Below, one piece after another: positions 11,841 to 23,864 of a stretch of DNA of 64,000 nucleotides. A program made the translations under genes and the position numbers. A model generated the notes under the pieces. That model had not been told where the DNA came from. It searched no databases and worked only from the letters and a program-made list of their open reading frames with translations. This stretch comes from Gigaspora margarita (taxonomy: Eukaryota > Glomeromycota > Glomeromycetes > Diversisporales > Gigasporaceae). The stretch's first letter is position 1. The number at the start of each line of letters is the position of its first letter. The stretch covers positions 254,358 through 318,357 of the forward strand of contig WTPW01000635.1 of NCBI GenBank assembly GCA_009809945.1. The letters run 5' to 3'.

Positions 11841-12469
11841 AGAAATAATAGCTAACTGCAGAGTGAGGAAAATAAGTATGTTAGGCTAGTATTTTTATGG
11901 AATTAAATGTGACAAAGTGCAAAAGTTTTTAAAATATTATTATTTTTTTAATATTTTTTTTAGTTTCATTTTTTTTGGGTTTATTTTTTTTTATCATTTT
12001 TTTATTATTTTATGTAAAGAATGTATAATATTATATAATAAAAATACATAATATTAATTAAAATTTAAAAAAAAAATAAATAAAATTTTATAATAAATTG
12101 CGAACCCTTGCGAAACTTGCAAAAACCTATAAAATGTTTAAAAAACTTGCAAAAAGTCTAATCATGTGATTATTATTATTAATTGATCATAATATCTCAT
12201 TGATTTACACAAGTTTTTGCCAGTTTTTATCAGTTTTCAATATTTGTTGTTCGTAATATTTTTGCTATATTTTGAATTTACTATAGCATAAATGTTTGTA
12301 ATTATTACACCTTCGTAATACTCTAAAATTACTATAGTATAAACTTACATAATTATTACTCTATATAATATTCTAAACTAATCATAAGTTTTTATAAGTT
12401 TACACTTGCATAAAAACTTATGAAGGTTTATGCATATTTTTTTTGCTGATATAACCACTTAATTGGTTT

Positions 12470-12880
12470 TTCAAGTTTTGTAAGTCTTTTAATGCCATAC
12501 ATATAGAGTTCTAGTAGGTCTTCACATCTTGAATATGTCAGCAGTTTCTGTTTTTTTTACTAGTATTTATTTGAACCTTTTATAGTTGTTTACACATTTT
12601 TTTTCTACCCAAAAGTCAAATTAATGCTTTATATTTTACAATTAGATTATATATAGTATCTAAACCTGCATTAATACTCAATTGTAATGTGTATACTGCA
12701 CAAAAAATGTTGACAATGGGCTTTGATGCCAAAATTTTATTCAAAATTTGTGTGATGGCTACCTTAATATTTGCACTATTATCCAAGGTAATGCTTACTA
12801 GTTTATTTTCACTAATGCCAAACTCTTTTAACACTAGTTCAATAGTGTGAACAATGTTAATAGCAATTTTTACTTACCTA
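12470..12880 (-). pseudogene. hAT transposase, central part, decayed
   Basis: The minus strand reads IAINIVHTIELVLKEFG (12868-12820), then ISENKLVSITLDNSANIKVA, then LASKPIVNIFCAVYTLQLS, then VKYKALI. These correspond to the catalytic-core segments SITxDNAxNM (with the catalytic Asp) and IxCAAHTLxLxV of hAT transposases. The conserved His of the CAAHTL motif is Tyr here, so the core residue is lost. A degraded stretch follows with EDLLELYMYGIKRLTKL. It joins the C-terminal half at 9360-10275 across the 10250-12450 insertion. Confidence 0.8.
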
Positions 12881-13557
12881 TAGTGTTATGAATTAGAGCA
12901 AAAAAATGTATTTGGTTAGTTGGTTAAATATTTTTTAAAAAATCAACAAAAATCGATAATTGTTAACTAATTGATTAATCAATTATTCAATTAGTTAACT
13001 AATTAATTAAATAATTAATCAATTCATAACTAATTATTTAATTGATTAATTAATTAGTAACTAATTATTTAATTGATTAATCAATTAGTTTCTAATTAAT
13101 TGATCGATTAATCAATTAGTTAACTAATTAATTGATTGATTAATCAATTATTTAACAATAATCAATTAGTTAATTATTTATTAATTGTAGTTGTTAATTA
13201 TGGGTCAAAAAAATTTAAAATCTAATTACATAATCTATCTAATCAATTAAACAATTAATTGAGTAATTGGTTAATAATTACATTAAAATTATTGTTGTAG
13301 CTAAAGCTGAAATTTAGGGATTTCAATTTAAAAATATAAACCTTACCAAAATCTCTTATACTCTTATATTATTAAAGCTAACCTTAAACTCTAATCTAAC
13401 TATTAAAAAAAAAAGCTAAGAAAATGCACTCCAAAAATTTTTGAAAGTTTCATATTAAAATAATTAAATTTTCTAGCTTCAGTCATGACAATTATTAATC
13501 AATTAGTTTTTAACTCAGCCAACTAACTGATCAATCAAATTTTGTTTTATATTACTA
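12881..13557. mobile_element. hAT-type MITE, 677 bp, inside the hAT transposase
   Basis: The left end TAGTGTTATGAATTAGAGC and mirrored right end TAGTAATATAAAACAAAAT are similar, and both continue into GGTTAGTTGG. The flanks CTTACCTA (12873-12880) and CTCACCCA (13558-13565) agree at 6 of 8 bases, consistent with an aged 8-bp duplication. The interior 12955-13280 is a dense AATTGATTAATCAATTAG palindromic array. Transposase reading resumes on both sides, which supports an insertion. Confidence 0.7.
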
Positions 13558-13690
13558 CTCACCCATTTCAGTTACACTTAATATAAAATCATACAACTTA
13601 AATTCCTTCGAGATCCAGTGGCATATAATGCCTAAATAAGAATTATGTGCTTGGGAAGTCCATAAGTCAAAAGTAAGTGATATCATATCT
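13558..13690 (-). pseudogene. hAT transposase, upstream fragment
   Basis: The minus strand reads FDLWTSQAHNSYLGIICHWI then SKEFKLYDFILSVTEMGE. This corresponds to the hAT segment that precedes the SITxDN motif (DxWTSxxxxxYxGxTxHWI). It is continuous with 12470-12880 once the MITE at 12881-13557 is removed. Further N-terminal (BED finger) sequence was not recognised upstream. The same open frame is lost beyond about 13690. Confidence 0.75.
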
Positions 13691-13757
13691 GCTTGGGTAG
13701 AGGTCTTAATAGTTCAAAAAATAAGGTTTCAAATATTCATTTGGTCAATTTTGTTAA

Positions 13758-14254
13758 CATATCAGCAGATCAGCGTAATTGGGTCTTTTTTTGATAAACT
13801 GTTATACAAAAATTTGCTCCTAAGTAACATTGAAAAACTAACAAACGAAGTACTTGTTACAACAAACAAAAGAGCCTTTTTGACGTTTAGACAAGTTAAA
13901 AAAACAATAAAACTTAATAAAAGAGCTATGCTAAGCTGTAGAAAGAAGTACTTTTATCGTTTGTTGAAATATTCAGGTGTTTTAGGATGGGTTGGGCATT
14001 GAGAAATGGGTTGGTAACTATCAAGGGTAAATTCGGAAGCNAATTTNCAAANAAATNGNCTTTTTAATNTACTTTTGGCTTATAATTAAATACATGAATT
14101 TCGTAATTTTCTACGTACTTAATTATAAATACAAAGCTGGTTAAAAATGCCGTTTTTGTGAAAATTCACTTTGTAATAAATTTTCGCGTTAAATATTTTT
14201 GATAATCCTCAATCATGATTGGTCGAGCTGACATGTTACGCTGATCCGCTGATA
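13758..14254. mobile_element. TIR element, about 500 bp, with N bases
   Basis: CATATCAGCAGATCAGCGTAA at the left is mirrored by TTACGCTGATCCGCTGATATG at the right. The interior contains undetermined bases around 14041-14068 and an 83-codon ORF at 13751-14002 that begins in the terminal repeat. The ORF has a basic middle (KKTIKLNKRAMLSCRKKYF) but no recognised domain. The target duplication is unclear. Confidence 0.55.
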
Positions 14255-14750
14255 TGATATTCAAATATTCATTCAAAATTTTGAATGAATATTCAAATAT
14301 TTATTGAATATTCATTGAATATTAAATATATATCAAATATATACTAGATAGCAAAAAAATTAAATATTTTAATTTAAAAACAAATAATTTTGACAAAAAT
14401 TTTTTATCAGTTTTGCTTTTTTTATTTAAAGCTACAATTTTATTGAAGTAGATATTTATTTAATTTATAATTATAAAGAGTTATAATATATAAATGTTTA
14501 TATATATTTAAAAAATTAGTTTTATATTTTTTTAACCAACTAGAATTTATTATACAATATTAGCCAATCATATTTGATTATATAATCTCAAATTTGTTAT
14601 TTTAAAAAAATTATATTCAGTGAATATTCAATGAATATATTTGATGAAAATATTAAATATTCAAATATTCATTCAGTGAAAAATTCAATATTCAAATATT
14701 CGAATATTCAGTAAATATTTGAATATTATATTCATTGGATTAGACGCATT
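14255..14750. repeat. AATATTC/GAATATT repeat clusters flanking a 300-bp AT-rich core
   Basis: Short repeats ATTCAAATATTCATT occur at 14262-14345 and, mirrored, at 14620-14740. The layout (two clusters of short palindromic repeats around a core) resembles subterminal repeats of a hAT-type MITE, but the outer ends are not clear. Confidence 0.45.
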
Positions 14751-15589
14751 TAAAATTTCGTATTTGAGTGTATTAATACAAAGTGATTTGTATTGAGGAT
14801 CAAAGGCATTTATAAATGTTCAAAAATTCTCATTTAACCCCTTCTTTATCTTTTTTGTCGACATTTCTCTGATCATTTCCGTTTATGCTTTTATTTGTAC
14901 ATGTGTATTTAATCACATTGGTATTTGTCATTGCTTGTGATCCACCACATTTCCTTTTTGACTAAAGCAGATAAGATTTTTGTATAAAAATTTTATATTA
15001 TCTTATCTGCTCTATCTTGAGTAGAGCTGCATTGCGCGTTCAAATATATCTGCGCTTGCTCTCAAAAATTTTTTTTCGTATTTGGGTTGTATTTATTATG
15101 TTTTTCTTTTTTCGTGTAGGTTCATGCATATGAAATTTTTTCTTAAAATAGTAAAGATTCGATTAATAGGCTTATTGAAATCGATCTGCATATGTTAGCA
15201 GTGGTTTTTTCTAAGCCTAGAATATTGACTACCCGACGTAATGTGCTATTTTTAATCAATAATAATAGTAAGTGACTCATTACAAATCAAGTTAGGTATA
15301 CATAAATTGATACTGGTAATATGTACGCGTATAAATGGGTAAATCTGAAAACAAATTAGAAAAAGCGATCTACACGTATTGGTGGAGAAGCCCAACTGAA
15401 AAGCCTCAAGTGCAAATTAGGAAAAATTGACCACATATACTTATATATGTAAGTACATATATAAAAAGCTGATTTATAAAAATGAGCTGCCAATAAATAC
15501 AAAAAATAAGTAATCATATAACGTATTTTAAAGCAGAAATATCCAATTAAAAGGATTTGTACAGAAACTCTTCACATGCCGCTTTCCAT
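14751..15589. other. Non-coding stretch with a perfect hairpin
   Basis: At about 14964-15012 AGCAGATAAGAT is mirrored by ATCTTATCTGCT around a short AT loop. The rest is less AT-biased than the surroundings (CGTA, CGAT and GCGC words near 15030-15350), but no coding frame or RNA gene was found. Confidence 0.3.
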
Positions 15590-18120
15590 TATGCATTCAT
15601 TATTTTATTTAGTGAGTGAGTATAAAGAACATTAACAATTTTACGAAATAAAAAACTGCAAAACAAGCTCACAAAACAATAAAATAAGTACTTATTTACC
15701 ATTACGTACAATTCATTTATTCAGCAAGTGTGTATAAAAAACTTTTAATAATTTTACTAAATAAAAACTGAAAAACAATTTCACAAAACAAGTTCATAAA
15801 TACTTATTTACCATTANNTACAATTCATTTNATTCGCATTAATTTAGTCNGTGAGTACAAAGAACGTTTAATAATTTTACGAAATAAAAACTGNAAAACA
15901 AGTTCACAAAACAAGAAATTAAATACTTATTTACTATTATGTACAATTTATTTCATTTACATTAATCATTTCATTCAGTGAGTGAGTATAAAGAGCATTT
16001 AATAATCTTACAAACTAAAAACTGTAAAACAAGTTCACAAAACAAGAAAATAAATACTTATTTACCGTTAAGTACTCATTTTATTCGCATTAATCATTTC
16101 ATTTAGCAAGTGAGTATAAAAAACATTTTAATAATTTTACAAACAAGAATGCAAAATAAGTTTACAAACCAAGAATATAAATACTTATTTACCATTATAT
16201 ATTCATTTCATTCGCATTAACCAATTCATTCAGCGAGTGAGTATAAAGAACATTTTAATAAGTTTACAAAACAAGAATAAAATACTTATTTACCATTACG
16301 TATATTTTATTTCATTCACATTATTCATTTCATTTAGTGAGTAACTATAAAGAATATTTATTAATTTTACAAAGTAAAAGCACAAATCAAGTTCACTAAA
16401 CAAGAAAATTGATACTTTTTACCATTACATACATTTCATTTCATTCACATTAATTATTTCATTCAGCGAGTGAGTATAAAGAAATTTAATAATTTTATGA
16501 AATAAAAACTGCAAAACAAGTTCACAAAACAAGAAATAAATACTTATTTACCATTACGTACAATTCATTTTATTTGCATTAATCTTTCATTCAACTAGTA
16601 TAAAAAANATTTAATAAAAACAGCAAAACAAGTTCACAAGACAAGAAACTAAATACTTATTTACTATTATATACAATTTGTTTCATTTGCATTAATTATT
16701 TCATTCAGCTCGTGAGCATAAAGAGCAGATAATCCATTTCATTCACATTAATTTAGTCAGTGAGTATGAAGAGCATTTAATAATTTACTACATAAAAACT
16801 GCAAAACAAGTTCACAAAACATGAAAATAAATACCTATTTACCATTACGTACAAATCATTTCATTCGCATTAATCATTTCATTCAGAGAGTGGGTTAAAG
16901 AACATTTAATAATTTTACAAAATGAAACTGGCAAAACAAAAGCTCACAACCAAAGAAAATAAATACTTATTATAATTATGTACAATTCATTTCATCTTCA
17001 TTAATTATTTCATTCAGCTAGTAAGTATAAAGAACATTTAATTTTATGAAATAAAATTGCAAATCAAGTTCACAAAACAAGAAAATAAATACTTATTTAC
17101 CATTACGTATAATTCATTGATTTATTCTGTGTATATGAAGAACTTTCACAAAACAAGTTCATAAATACTTATTTACCATTATATACAATTCATTTCATTC
17201 ACATTAATTTAGTAGGTGAATATAAAAAACATAATAATTTTATGAAATAAAAACTGTAAAACAAGCTCACAAAACAAGTTCATAAATACTTATTTACTAT
17301 TACGTTTCATTCACATTAATCATTTCATTCAGCAGGTGAATATAAAGACATTTAATAATTTTACGAAATAAAAATAGTAAAACAAGTTCACAAGCAAAAA
17401 GTAAATACTTATTTACTATTACGTAGAATTTATTTAATCATTTCATTCAGCGAGTGAGTATAAAGAACATTTAATAATTTTATGAAATAAAAGCTGCAAA
17501 ACAAGTTCACAAAACAAAAAATAAATACTTATTTACTATTACATACAATTCATTCATTTGCATTAATCATTTCATCAGATTGTGAGTATAAAAAACATTT
17601 AATAATTTTACTAAATAAAAACAGCAAAAAAAGTTCACAAAACAAGTTTATAAATACTTATTTACCATTACGTTTCATTCGCATTAATCATTTCATTCAG
17701 CGAGTAAGCATGAAGAACATTTAATAATTTTACGAAATAACAACTGCAAACCAGTTCACGAAACAAGAAAATAAATATTTATTTACCATTATATACAATT
17801 TATTCATTGAATTAATNTAGATTGTGAGTAGAAAGAACATTTAATAAGTTCACAAACAAGAAAATAAATGCTTATTTATCATTATGGACAATTCATTTCA
17901 TTTGCATGGTAAGTATAAAGAATATTTAATAATTTTAAGAAATAAAAACTGCAAAATAATTTCACAAAACAAGAAAATAAATACTTATTTGCCATTACAT
18001 AAAATTCATTTCATTCACATTAATAATTTCATTCAGTGAGTGAGTATAAAGAACATTTAATTATTTTATGAAATAAAAAACTACAAAATGAGTTCACAAA
18101 ATTAATTCATAAATACCTAT
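15590..18120. repeat. Satellite A, first block (about 20 units)
   Basis: Head-to-tail units of about 100-131 bp share TACTTATTTACCATTACGTA, then TTCATTTCATTCGCATTAAT, then GAGTGAGTATAAAGAACATT, then AATAATTTTACGAAATAAAA, then CTGCAAAACAAGTTCACAAA. Units vary by substitutions and small deletions. Several N bases fall here (15817-15893, 16608, 17817), as expected in a collapsed repeat. The same satellite continues at 19834-20586 and 21018-21730. Confidence 0.9.
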
Positions 18121-18350
18121 TATTATTGCTCTATCATATGACTTTATTTACAGTATGAGAAAAAACATATGGGGATTCCATTCGCTACCATTTTACCAGC
18201 TCTATAATACATAGTAGGATAACTAGATCCTAAATATTTTCAACCAATTAACCATATGCTTTTATGCAAATTACACTAAGAAACAAACTATTCCATCCTA
18301 AGAATGCCAAGAAAAGATCTCATAGCCACAAAGAGAATCAGTTAAATTAA
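18121..18350. other. Spacer between two satellites
   Basis: Unique-looking sequence with no coding signal, joining satellite A to satellite B. Confidence 0.4.
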
Positions 18351-19530
18351 TTGCATTATGTATAGCATGAATGCCATTACTTACCAATAGGTCCCTTGCA
18401 CTGCTATTGCAGCCGCAGAGCCTAATCCAAATACGAGGTCCTTGCATTACTACTGCAGGCATGGAGTCTGATTCAAACATGAGGTCCTTGCACTGCTATC
18501 ACAGTCACAGAGCCTAATAAAAAACTAGAGGTCCTTGTACTGCTATTCCAGTTGTGAAGTATAATTGTAACATGAGGCCCTTGCACTGATAATGAACTGC
18601 AGGTGCCTAATCAAAACATAAGGTTCTTGTACTACTACTGTAGCCGCAGTGCCTATTTCAATATGAGGTCCTTGCGCTGCTATTGCAGCTGTGGAGCCTA
18701 ATCAAAACATGAGGTCCTTGCACTACTACTATAGCCATGGAGCCTGATTATAACATAAAGGTCTTGCACTGCCTATCGCAGCTGCGATACCTAATCAAAA
18801 CAAGATATCCTTGTACTACTATTGCAGCTATGAGACTGATCATAAATGAGGTCCTTGCACTGCTATTACAGCCATGGAGCCTAACCAAAATATGAGTCCT
18901 TGCCTAATTACCATGAGGTCCTTGTACTGCTATCACAGCCACAGAGCCTAATAAAAAACACACGGTCTTTGCATTGCTATACAACCACAGAGCAAATCAC
19001 AACATGGGGCCCTTATCCTATTACTATAGCCATAGAGCCTAATCCCAATATGAAGTCATTGCACTATTATCACAGCCACGGAACTTAATAAGAAACATGA
19101 GATCCTTGCACTGCTAACCTAGTCGCAAAACCTAATCAAATCATGAGGTCCTTACACTACTATTGTAGCCATGAAGCCTAGTCACAGCATGAGGCCATTG
19201 CAGCCACAAAGCTAATCATAATAAAGGCCCTTGTACTATTAAGTAGTTATGGAGCCTGATCATGCTTACACTATTGTCATAATCATAAAGCCTAATTATC
19301 AATTGTACTGCTAATCGCAACCATCTGATCTAAATACTAAAATATAAGCTTCTTGCACTGCTATTGTAGCTGTGAAACCTAATCACAATATGAGGTTCTT
19401 GCACTGTTATTGCAGCTGTAATGCTTAATTATTGAAAGAAGAGGTCTTGTACTATCATAGTCACAGAACCTAATTACTAATGTGATGTCTTCACACTGCC
19501 TTTATAGCCATTGTTTGAAGGGTGGGAAGG
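18351..19530. repeat. Satellite B, 46-47-bp unit, about 25 copies
   Basis: Successive starts of AGGTCCTTGCACTG at 18389, 18436, 18482, 18529 and 18575 give a 46-47-bp period. A unit reads GAGGTCCTTGCACTGCTAT, then TGCAGCCGCAGAGCCTAAT, then CAAAACAT. It is markedly richer in GC than its surroundings and has a different period from satellite A, inside which it sits. Toward 19200-19530 the units decay and shorten. Confidence 0.9.
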
Positions 19531-19833
19531 GTGGGATAATAGAGCCAGCCTTCACTACAAGGCGAACGATAGCGAAAAGAAAGATAAATTTCTTAACAAA
19601 ACACCTTTAAATATCTTTCCTTTTTCGTCTTATCCATAGTATGTAATCTGATTTAAACGATCATATGCAATTACAATATACACCAGAAAATACCTGTATC
19701 AAACATGATACCATAACGACAAACTATCAAAAATCCATAAAAGGCTAATTCAACAAATTGAACATGTGATCTAATAAAGTCATCTGATCTCACAATAATG
19801 ATCACCCTGTCACTTCGTGGACAGGCTTCTCAT
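19531..19833. other. Unique spacer with GGGTGGGAAGGGTGGG
   Basis: It begins with a G-run cluster GGGTGGGAAGGGTGGGA (19519-19535), which has the form of a two-plate G-quadruplex, followed by non-repetitive sequence. No gene was recognised. It ends where satellite A resumes. Confidence 0.4.
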
Positions 19834-20586
19834 TTATTATTACATACAAACCAAGAAAATAAATACATATTTACTATTACATACTATTTATTTCATTCTC
19901 ATTAATTTTAGCGGTGAATATAAAGAACATAATAATTATACGAAATAAAAACTGTAAAACATGTTTACAAAACAAGAAAATAAATGCTTATTTACCATAA
20001 CGTACAATTCATTTCATTCGCATTCATCATTTCATTTAGCAAGTGAGTATAAAGGGCATTTAATAATTTTACTACATAAAAACTGCAAAACAAATTCACA
20101 AAACAAGAAAGTAATTACTTATTTGCCATTATGTACAATTCATTTCATTCGCATTAATTTAGTGAGTGAGTATAAAGAATATTTAATAATTTATGAAATA
20201 TAAACTGCATACAATTCATTTCATCAGTGAGAGAGTATAAAGAACATTTAATAATTTTATACATAAAAACTGCAAAACAAATTCACAAACCAAGAAAATA
20301 AATACTTATTACCATTATGTGCAATTCATTTCATATGAATTAATTTAGACTGTGAGTATAAAGAAATCTAATTTTACACATAAAAACTGCAAACAATTTC
20401 ACAAAACAAGCAAATAAATACTTATTTACTATTACGTATAATTCATTTCATTTGCATTAATCATTTTATTCAGCGCATGAGTATCAAAACATTTAATGAT
20501 TTTACAAAATAAAAAATGCAAATCAAGTTCATAAATACATATTTACTATTACAATTCATTTCATTCGCATTAATTTAGTTTGTGAG
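19834..20586. repeat. Satellite A, second block
   Basis: About six units of the 15590-18120 satellite in the same orientation, ending in TTTAGTTTGTGAG, where the TIR element at 20587 interrupts a unit. Confidence 0.9.
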
Positions 20587-21017
20587 CCCTGTAAGAAAGT
20601 GGCACGTGCTATATCTGTGCTATTACGGTTATACGTGCGAATTTTGAACCGCAAACAGACTGGATTTTCCAGCAGTTTACTAAGCCAAAATACACGTATT
20701 TGACACATTCACTAAAATAATGGAAAGGCACGGGATAGTGCATCGTGTTTGACACGTAAGGTACGTGATAGTTTCTTTTTACCATGCCATTTTTGGCATG
20801 TTCACTTGTAAATTGAATGGACTAGATTTTGCAACAGTTTACTAATCCAAAATCCACGGATTTTGGCACGGATTTTTGGCATGTTTTTCAATAAAACTTG
20901 CAGTGAAGGACCGGTTTATGGACTGTGATTTGCACGTGAAATTTTTTGCAGAGGCATGTAATATTTGTTTTTNCCATGCCATTTTGGACTATACCTCATA
21001 CCACTTTTCTTACAGGG
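20587..21017. mobile_element. TIR element, 431 bp, inserted in satellite A
   Basis: CCCTGTAAGAAAGTGGC and its mirror CCACTTTTCTTACAGGG form the ends. The satellite unit normally reads GTGAGTATAAAG. Here it is split as GTGAG / AGTATAAAG, so the duplicated target is only AG (2 bp). Interior words TGGCACG and CACGTA recur on both strands and are GC-richer than the satellite. No transposase is present. The superfamily is unassigned. Confidence 0.75.
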
Positions 21018-21730
21018 AGTATAAAGAACTTTGCGAAATAAAAACTACAAATCAAGTTTACAAAACAAGTTCATAAATACATATTTACCATTACATACAA
21101 TTCATTTCATTCGCATTAATTTAGTTTGTAAGTATAAAGAAAATTTAATAATTTTACGAAATAAAAACTGAAAAACAAATTCACAAAACAAGAAATAAAT
21201 GTTTATTTACCATTACGTACAATTCATTTCATTCGCATTAATCAATTCATTTAGCAAGTTAGTATAAAAACATTTAATAACTTTACAAAATCTGCAAAAC
21301 AAGTTCACAAAACAAAAAAAAATAAATACTTATTTACCATTACTTACTCATTTCATTCGCATTAATCATTTCATTCNGCGAGTGAGTATAAATAACCTTT
21401 AATAATTTTACAAAACAAAAGCTGCAAAATAAGTTTACAAAACAAGAATATAAATACTTATTTACCANTATATACTNATTTCATTTGTATTAATCATTTC
21501 ATTCAGCGAGTGAGTATAAANAACTTCTAATAAGTTTACAAAACAAAGAATATAAATACTTATTTACCATTANGTACATTTCATTTCATTCGCATTAATC
21601 ATTTCATTTAGCAAGTGAGTATAAAGAATATTTATTAATTTTACAAAATAAAAACTGTAAATAAGTTCACAAAAAAGAAAATAAATCTTATTTACCCATT
21701 ATATACAATTCATTTAGTCAGTAAATATAA
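21018..21730. repeat. Satellite A, third block
   Basis: About six more units, with N bases at 21377-21573. The array decays after 21700 (TTCATTTAGTCAGTAAATAT). Confidence 0.9.
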
Positions 21731-22540
21731 AAATTATTTATATTCTATATGAAGTTTAAAACTGCAGATACAAAACTAATTATATGTTTTATTAGAAATT
21801 ATATATATAACAAATGTGCACGTTTTAATTAAGGTAACACTCAACCCGCCTAGTGTCTACCATGCAACTCTGCATAGTACCAAGGTGGACGATTAGAAAT
21901 AAGGCATTGAGATTGCATGACAACGTTCTAATTTAGAGCCAAAAAATATGAATATGTGATTGAATAGATCCCATTTGATAGGTTATTAGGCGTAAAAAAA
22001 AAATTAGTAAAAGAGGATTTGATACTGTATATTAACCACCCTAGTTAAAAAAATAAAAATAAATATTATTTCTATTTCTTTATATCTATATTTTTTTTTC
22101 TTTTTTGTTAAACCAATTAAATATATAAAAATTGTAAATTATAATACACAAATAATAAATAACATTAAAAGTAAAAAACTTTTATATAGCTTAATATAAA
22201 GATCAAATAGTCAATAAATATCATTAATTAATTTAAATTAGTAGTAATTTTTATTATCATTTAAGAATATTCTAAAAAAATTTTAACCAGTCAATAAATA
22301 CTATATATATATATGTCCCAAAANACAAGCCAATCTATGTTTGTCATTTTATATTTTAATTATAAATACAGAAGTTATATCTTCAAATGACATAAATTGT
22401 TTATTCAAATATAATTTTTTATAAATTAAATAATATAATACCTAATAAATTAGACAATATGAAGATAATCTAATAGATAACTTATATAGATCATTGATTC
22501 AAAAAATTAATCCAAAATTAGCTTAATAAACATAATAAAT
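21731..22540. other. AT-rich non-coding stretch
   Basis: A short GC-richer block at 21838-21955 (CAACCCGCCTAGTGTCTACC onward) is unique here. I tested it by eye as a tRNA or 5S fragment without success. The rest is AT-rich without signals. Confidence 0.3.
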
Positions 22541-23019
22541 GTCAGGGATGATGCTGAAATCAGATGATGCTAAAATCCATGTGATCATCGAATTTCCTAA
22601 AATTTCCAAAAAGTGTAAACAATTGATCTACACTACGTAATCAAACCAATCGAATGGGGTCAGTTAGAGTGGGGTTAACTCAATACTGCATAAATCAAAT
22701 CTTGATATCTATATATAAAATACCTTTTAACTGTATCAAAATGGTGTCCCTAACCCTAACCCTAAAGATGAGGCAAATTTTTTTTTGTTAGTGGTTTTAT
22801 AGACACTTTTTGCCTCTTGGTTAGGGTTAGGGTTAGGGTCACCTTTTTGATACAGTTAGAAGGTCTTTTATATATATACGGTAGATATCAAGAATGCATA
22901 CATAGAATTCGATGTAGTATAGATCAATTGTTTACACGATTTTCAGAAATTTTAGAAAATCCGATGATACAAAGATCATGTGGATTTCAGCATCATCTGA
23001 TTTCAGCATCATCCCCGAC
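22541..23019. mobile_element. MITE with internal telomere-like repeats
   Basis: The left end GTCAGGGATGATGCTGAAAT and mirrored right end GTCGGGGATGATGCTGAAAT are flanked by AATAAAT on both sides (22534-22540, 23020-23026). The inner arms carry CCCTAACCCTAACCCTAA (22747-22764) and TTAGGGTTAGGGTTAGGG (22820-22838), mirrored around 22790. The 75-codon ORF at 22817 is a by-product of these repeats. Confidence 0.75.
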
Positions 23020-23026
23020 AATAAAT

Positions 23027-23864
23027 ATCTCAATTAAAATTTAAAGCCAAGTATATACATAGATTCAATATCAATAAATTTTATCTAATATTATTTCTTG
23101 TGCTTAATATAAGAAAAAAGGTTTAAAATCTGTATAACCAAAAATATTGACTACTAATTTTCCTGTAATGTAATGATTAATTATTATACTCAATAAGTAA
23201 ACTTAAAATTATTAATTTAGTTCAAAATCCATTCATTCAAAATCTGCTAATATGCACATGTGAACAAAATACCCATATACTAAAAAAAACTTTCCTAATA
23301 ATGATATGAAATAAATAAAGGTGAGCAAAATAACCACTTATTATATAAAAATATTACAATTTACTAATAACATATTGATGTTGATAAAGCACACTACTGG
23401 TGTTCAACACCACATGTATTTTGATCAATGAATTCATGTAACGTGAATATCAGGTGTAACCCAAATTTGAAAAAATGGGAATTTTTTCAAAAATCATCTA
23501 TATCGAAAAATTCTATCTAAGAAACCTATCTTCACATTCTAACAAAAAAATTTCCTTGCAAAATTTTGTTATAAACAAACTTTATAACCCAAACCTTAAC
23601 ACGAACTCTAACCCTAACCCTAACATCAAAGAAATTTTTGCATATTATAATTTGTTTTACTGGTATTGAATACCACAGGTATAATATATATATTGTAACT
23701 TATAATTGTGACAAATAAAATATTAAATTTACACATATGAATTGAATTTTTTTGCAATAAGTAATTACCTTACTATCTCTAGAAATAGATTAGTGCAAAA
23801 CAATATGACTTACTCATTTCTAACTCCCTTTGAACAGTTCAAGTACCTAGTTTCTATTAAAGAT
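23027..23864. other. AT-rich non-coding stretch
   Basis: It includes two facing phrases CTGGTGTTCAACACCA (about 23398) and CTGGTATTGAATACCA (about 23660), each self-complementary, and a short CTAACCCTAACCCTAAC run near 23608. This may be a small decayed element. No gene. Confidence 0.3.

Larger units (their letters stand above)
10250..12450. mobile_element. 2.2-kb inverted-repeat element inserted in the hAT transposase
   Basis: The left end ATCAGCAAAAATATATATAC and the mirrored right end (minus strand ATCAGCAAAAAAAATATGC) both continue into GCATAAGTTTTTA / CATAAGTTTTTATG. The flanks TTAACTAC and ATAACCAC match at 6 of 8 positions and may be an old target duplication. The element interrupts transposase reading between about 10250 and 12450. 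Its interior consists of the two tandem-repeat blocks listed below. A relative, inverted, lies at 45375-47114: both share the CTTTGCAAG array, a GGATCATACC block and ATATTTCGAAA-type repeats. Confidence 0.55.

Noticed and set aside
15590-19530. CRISPR-like array
   Set aside because: Units are contiguous satellites without constant repeats separated by unique spacers, and the DNA is eukaryotic.
21838-21955. tRNA or 5S rRNA fragment
   Set aside because: GC-richer block without a cloverleaf or internal promoter boxes that I could draw.
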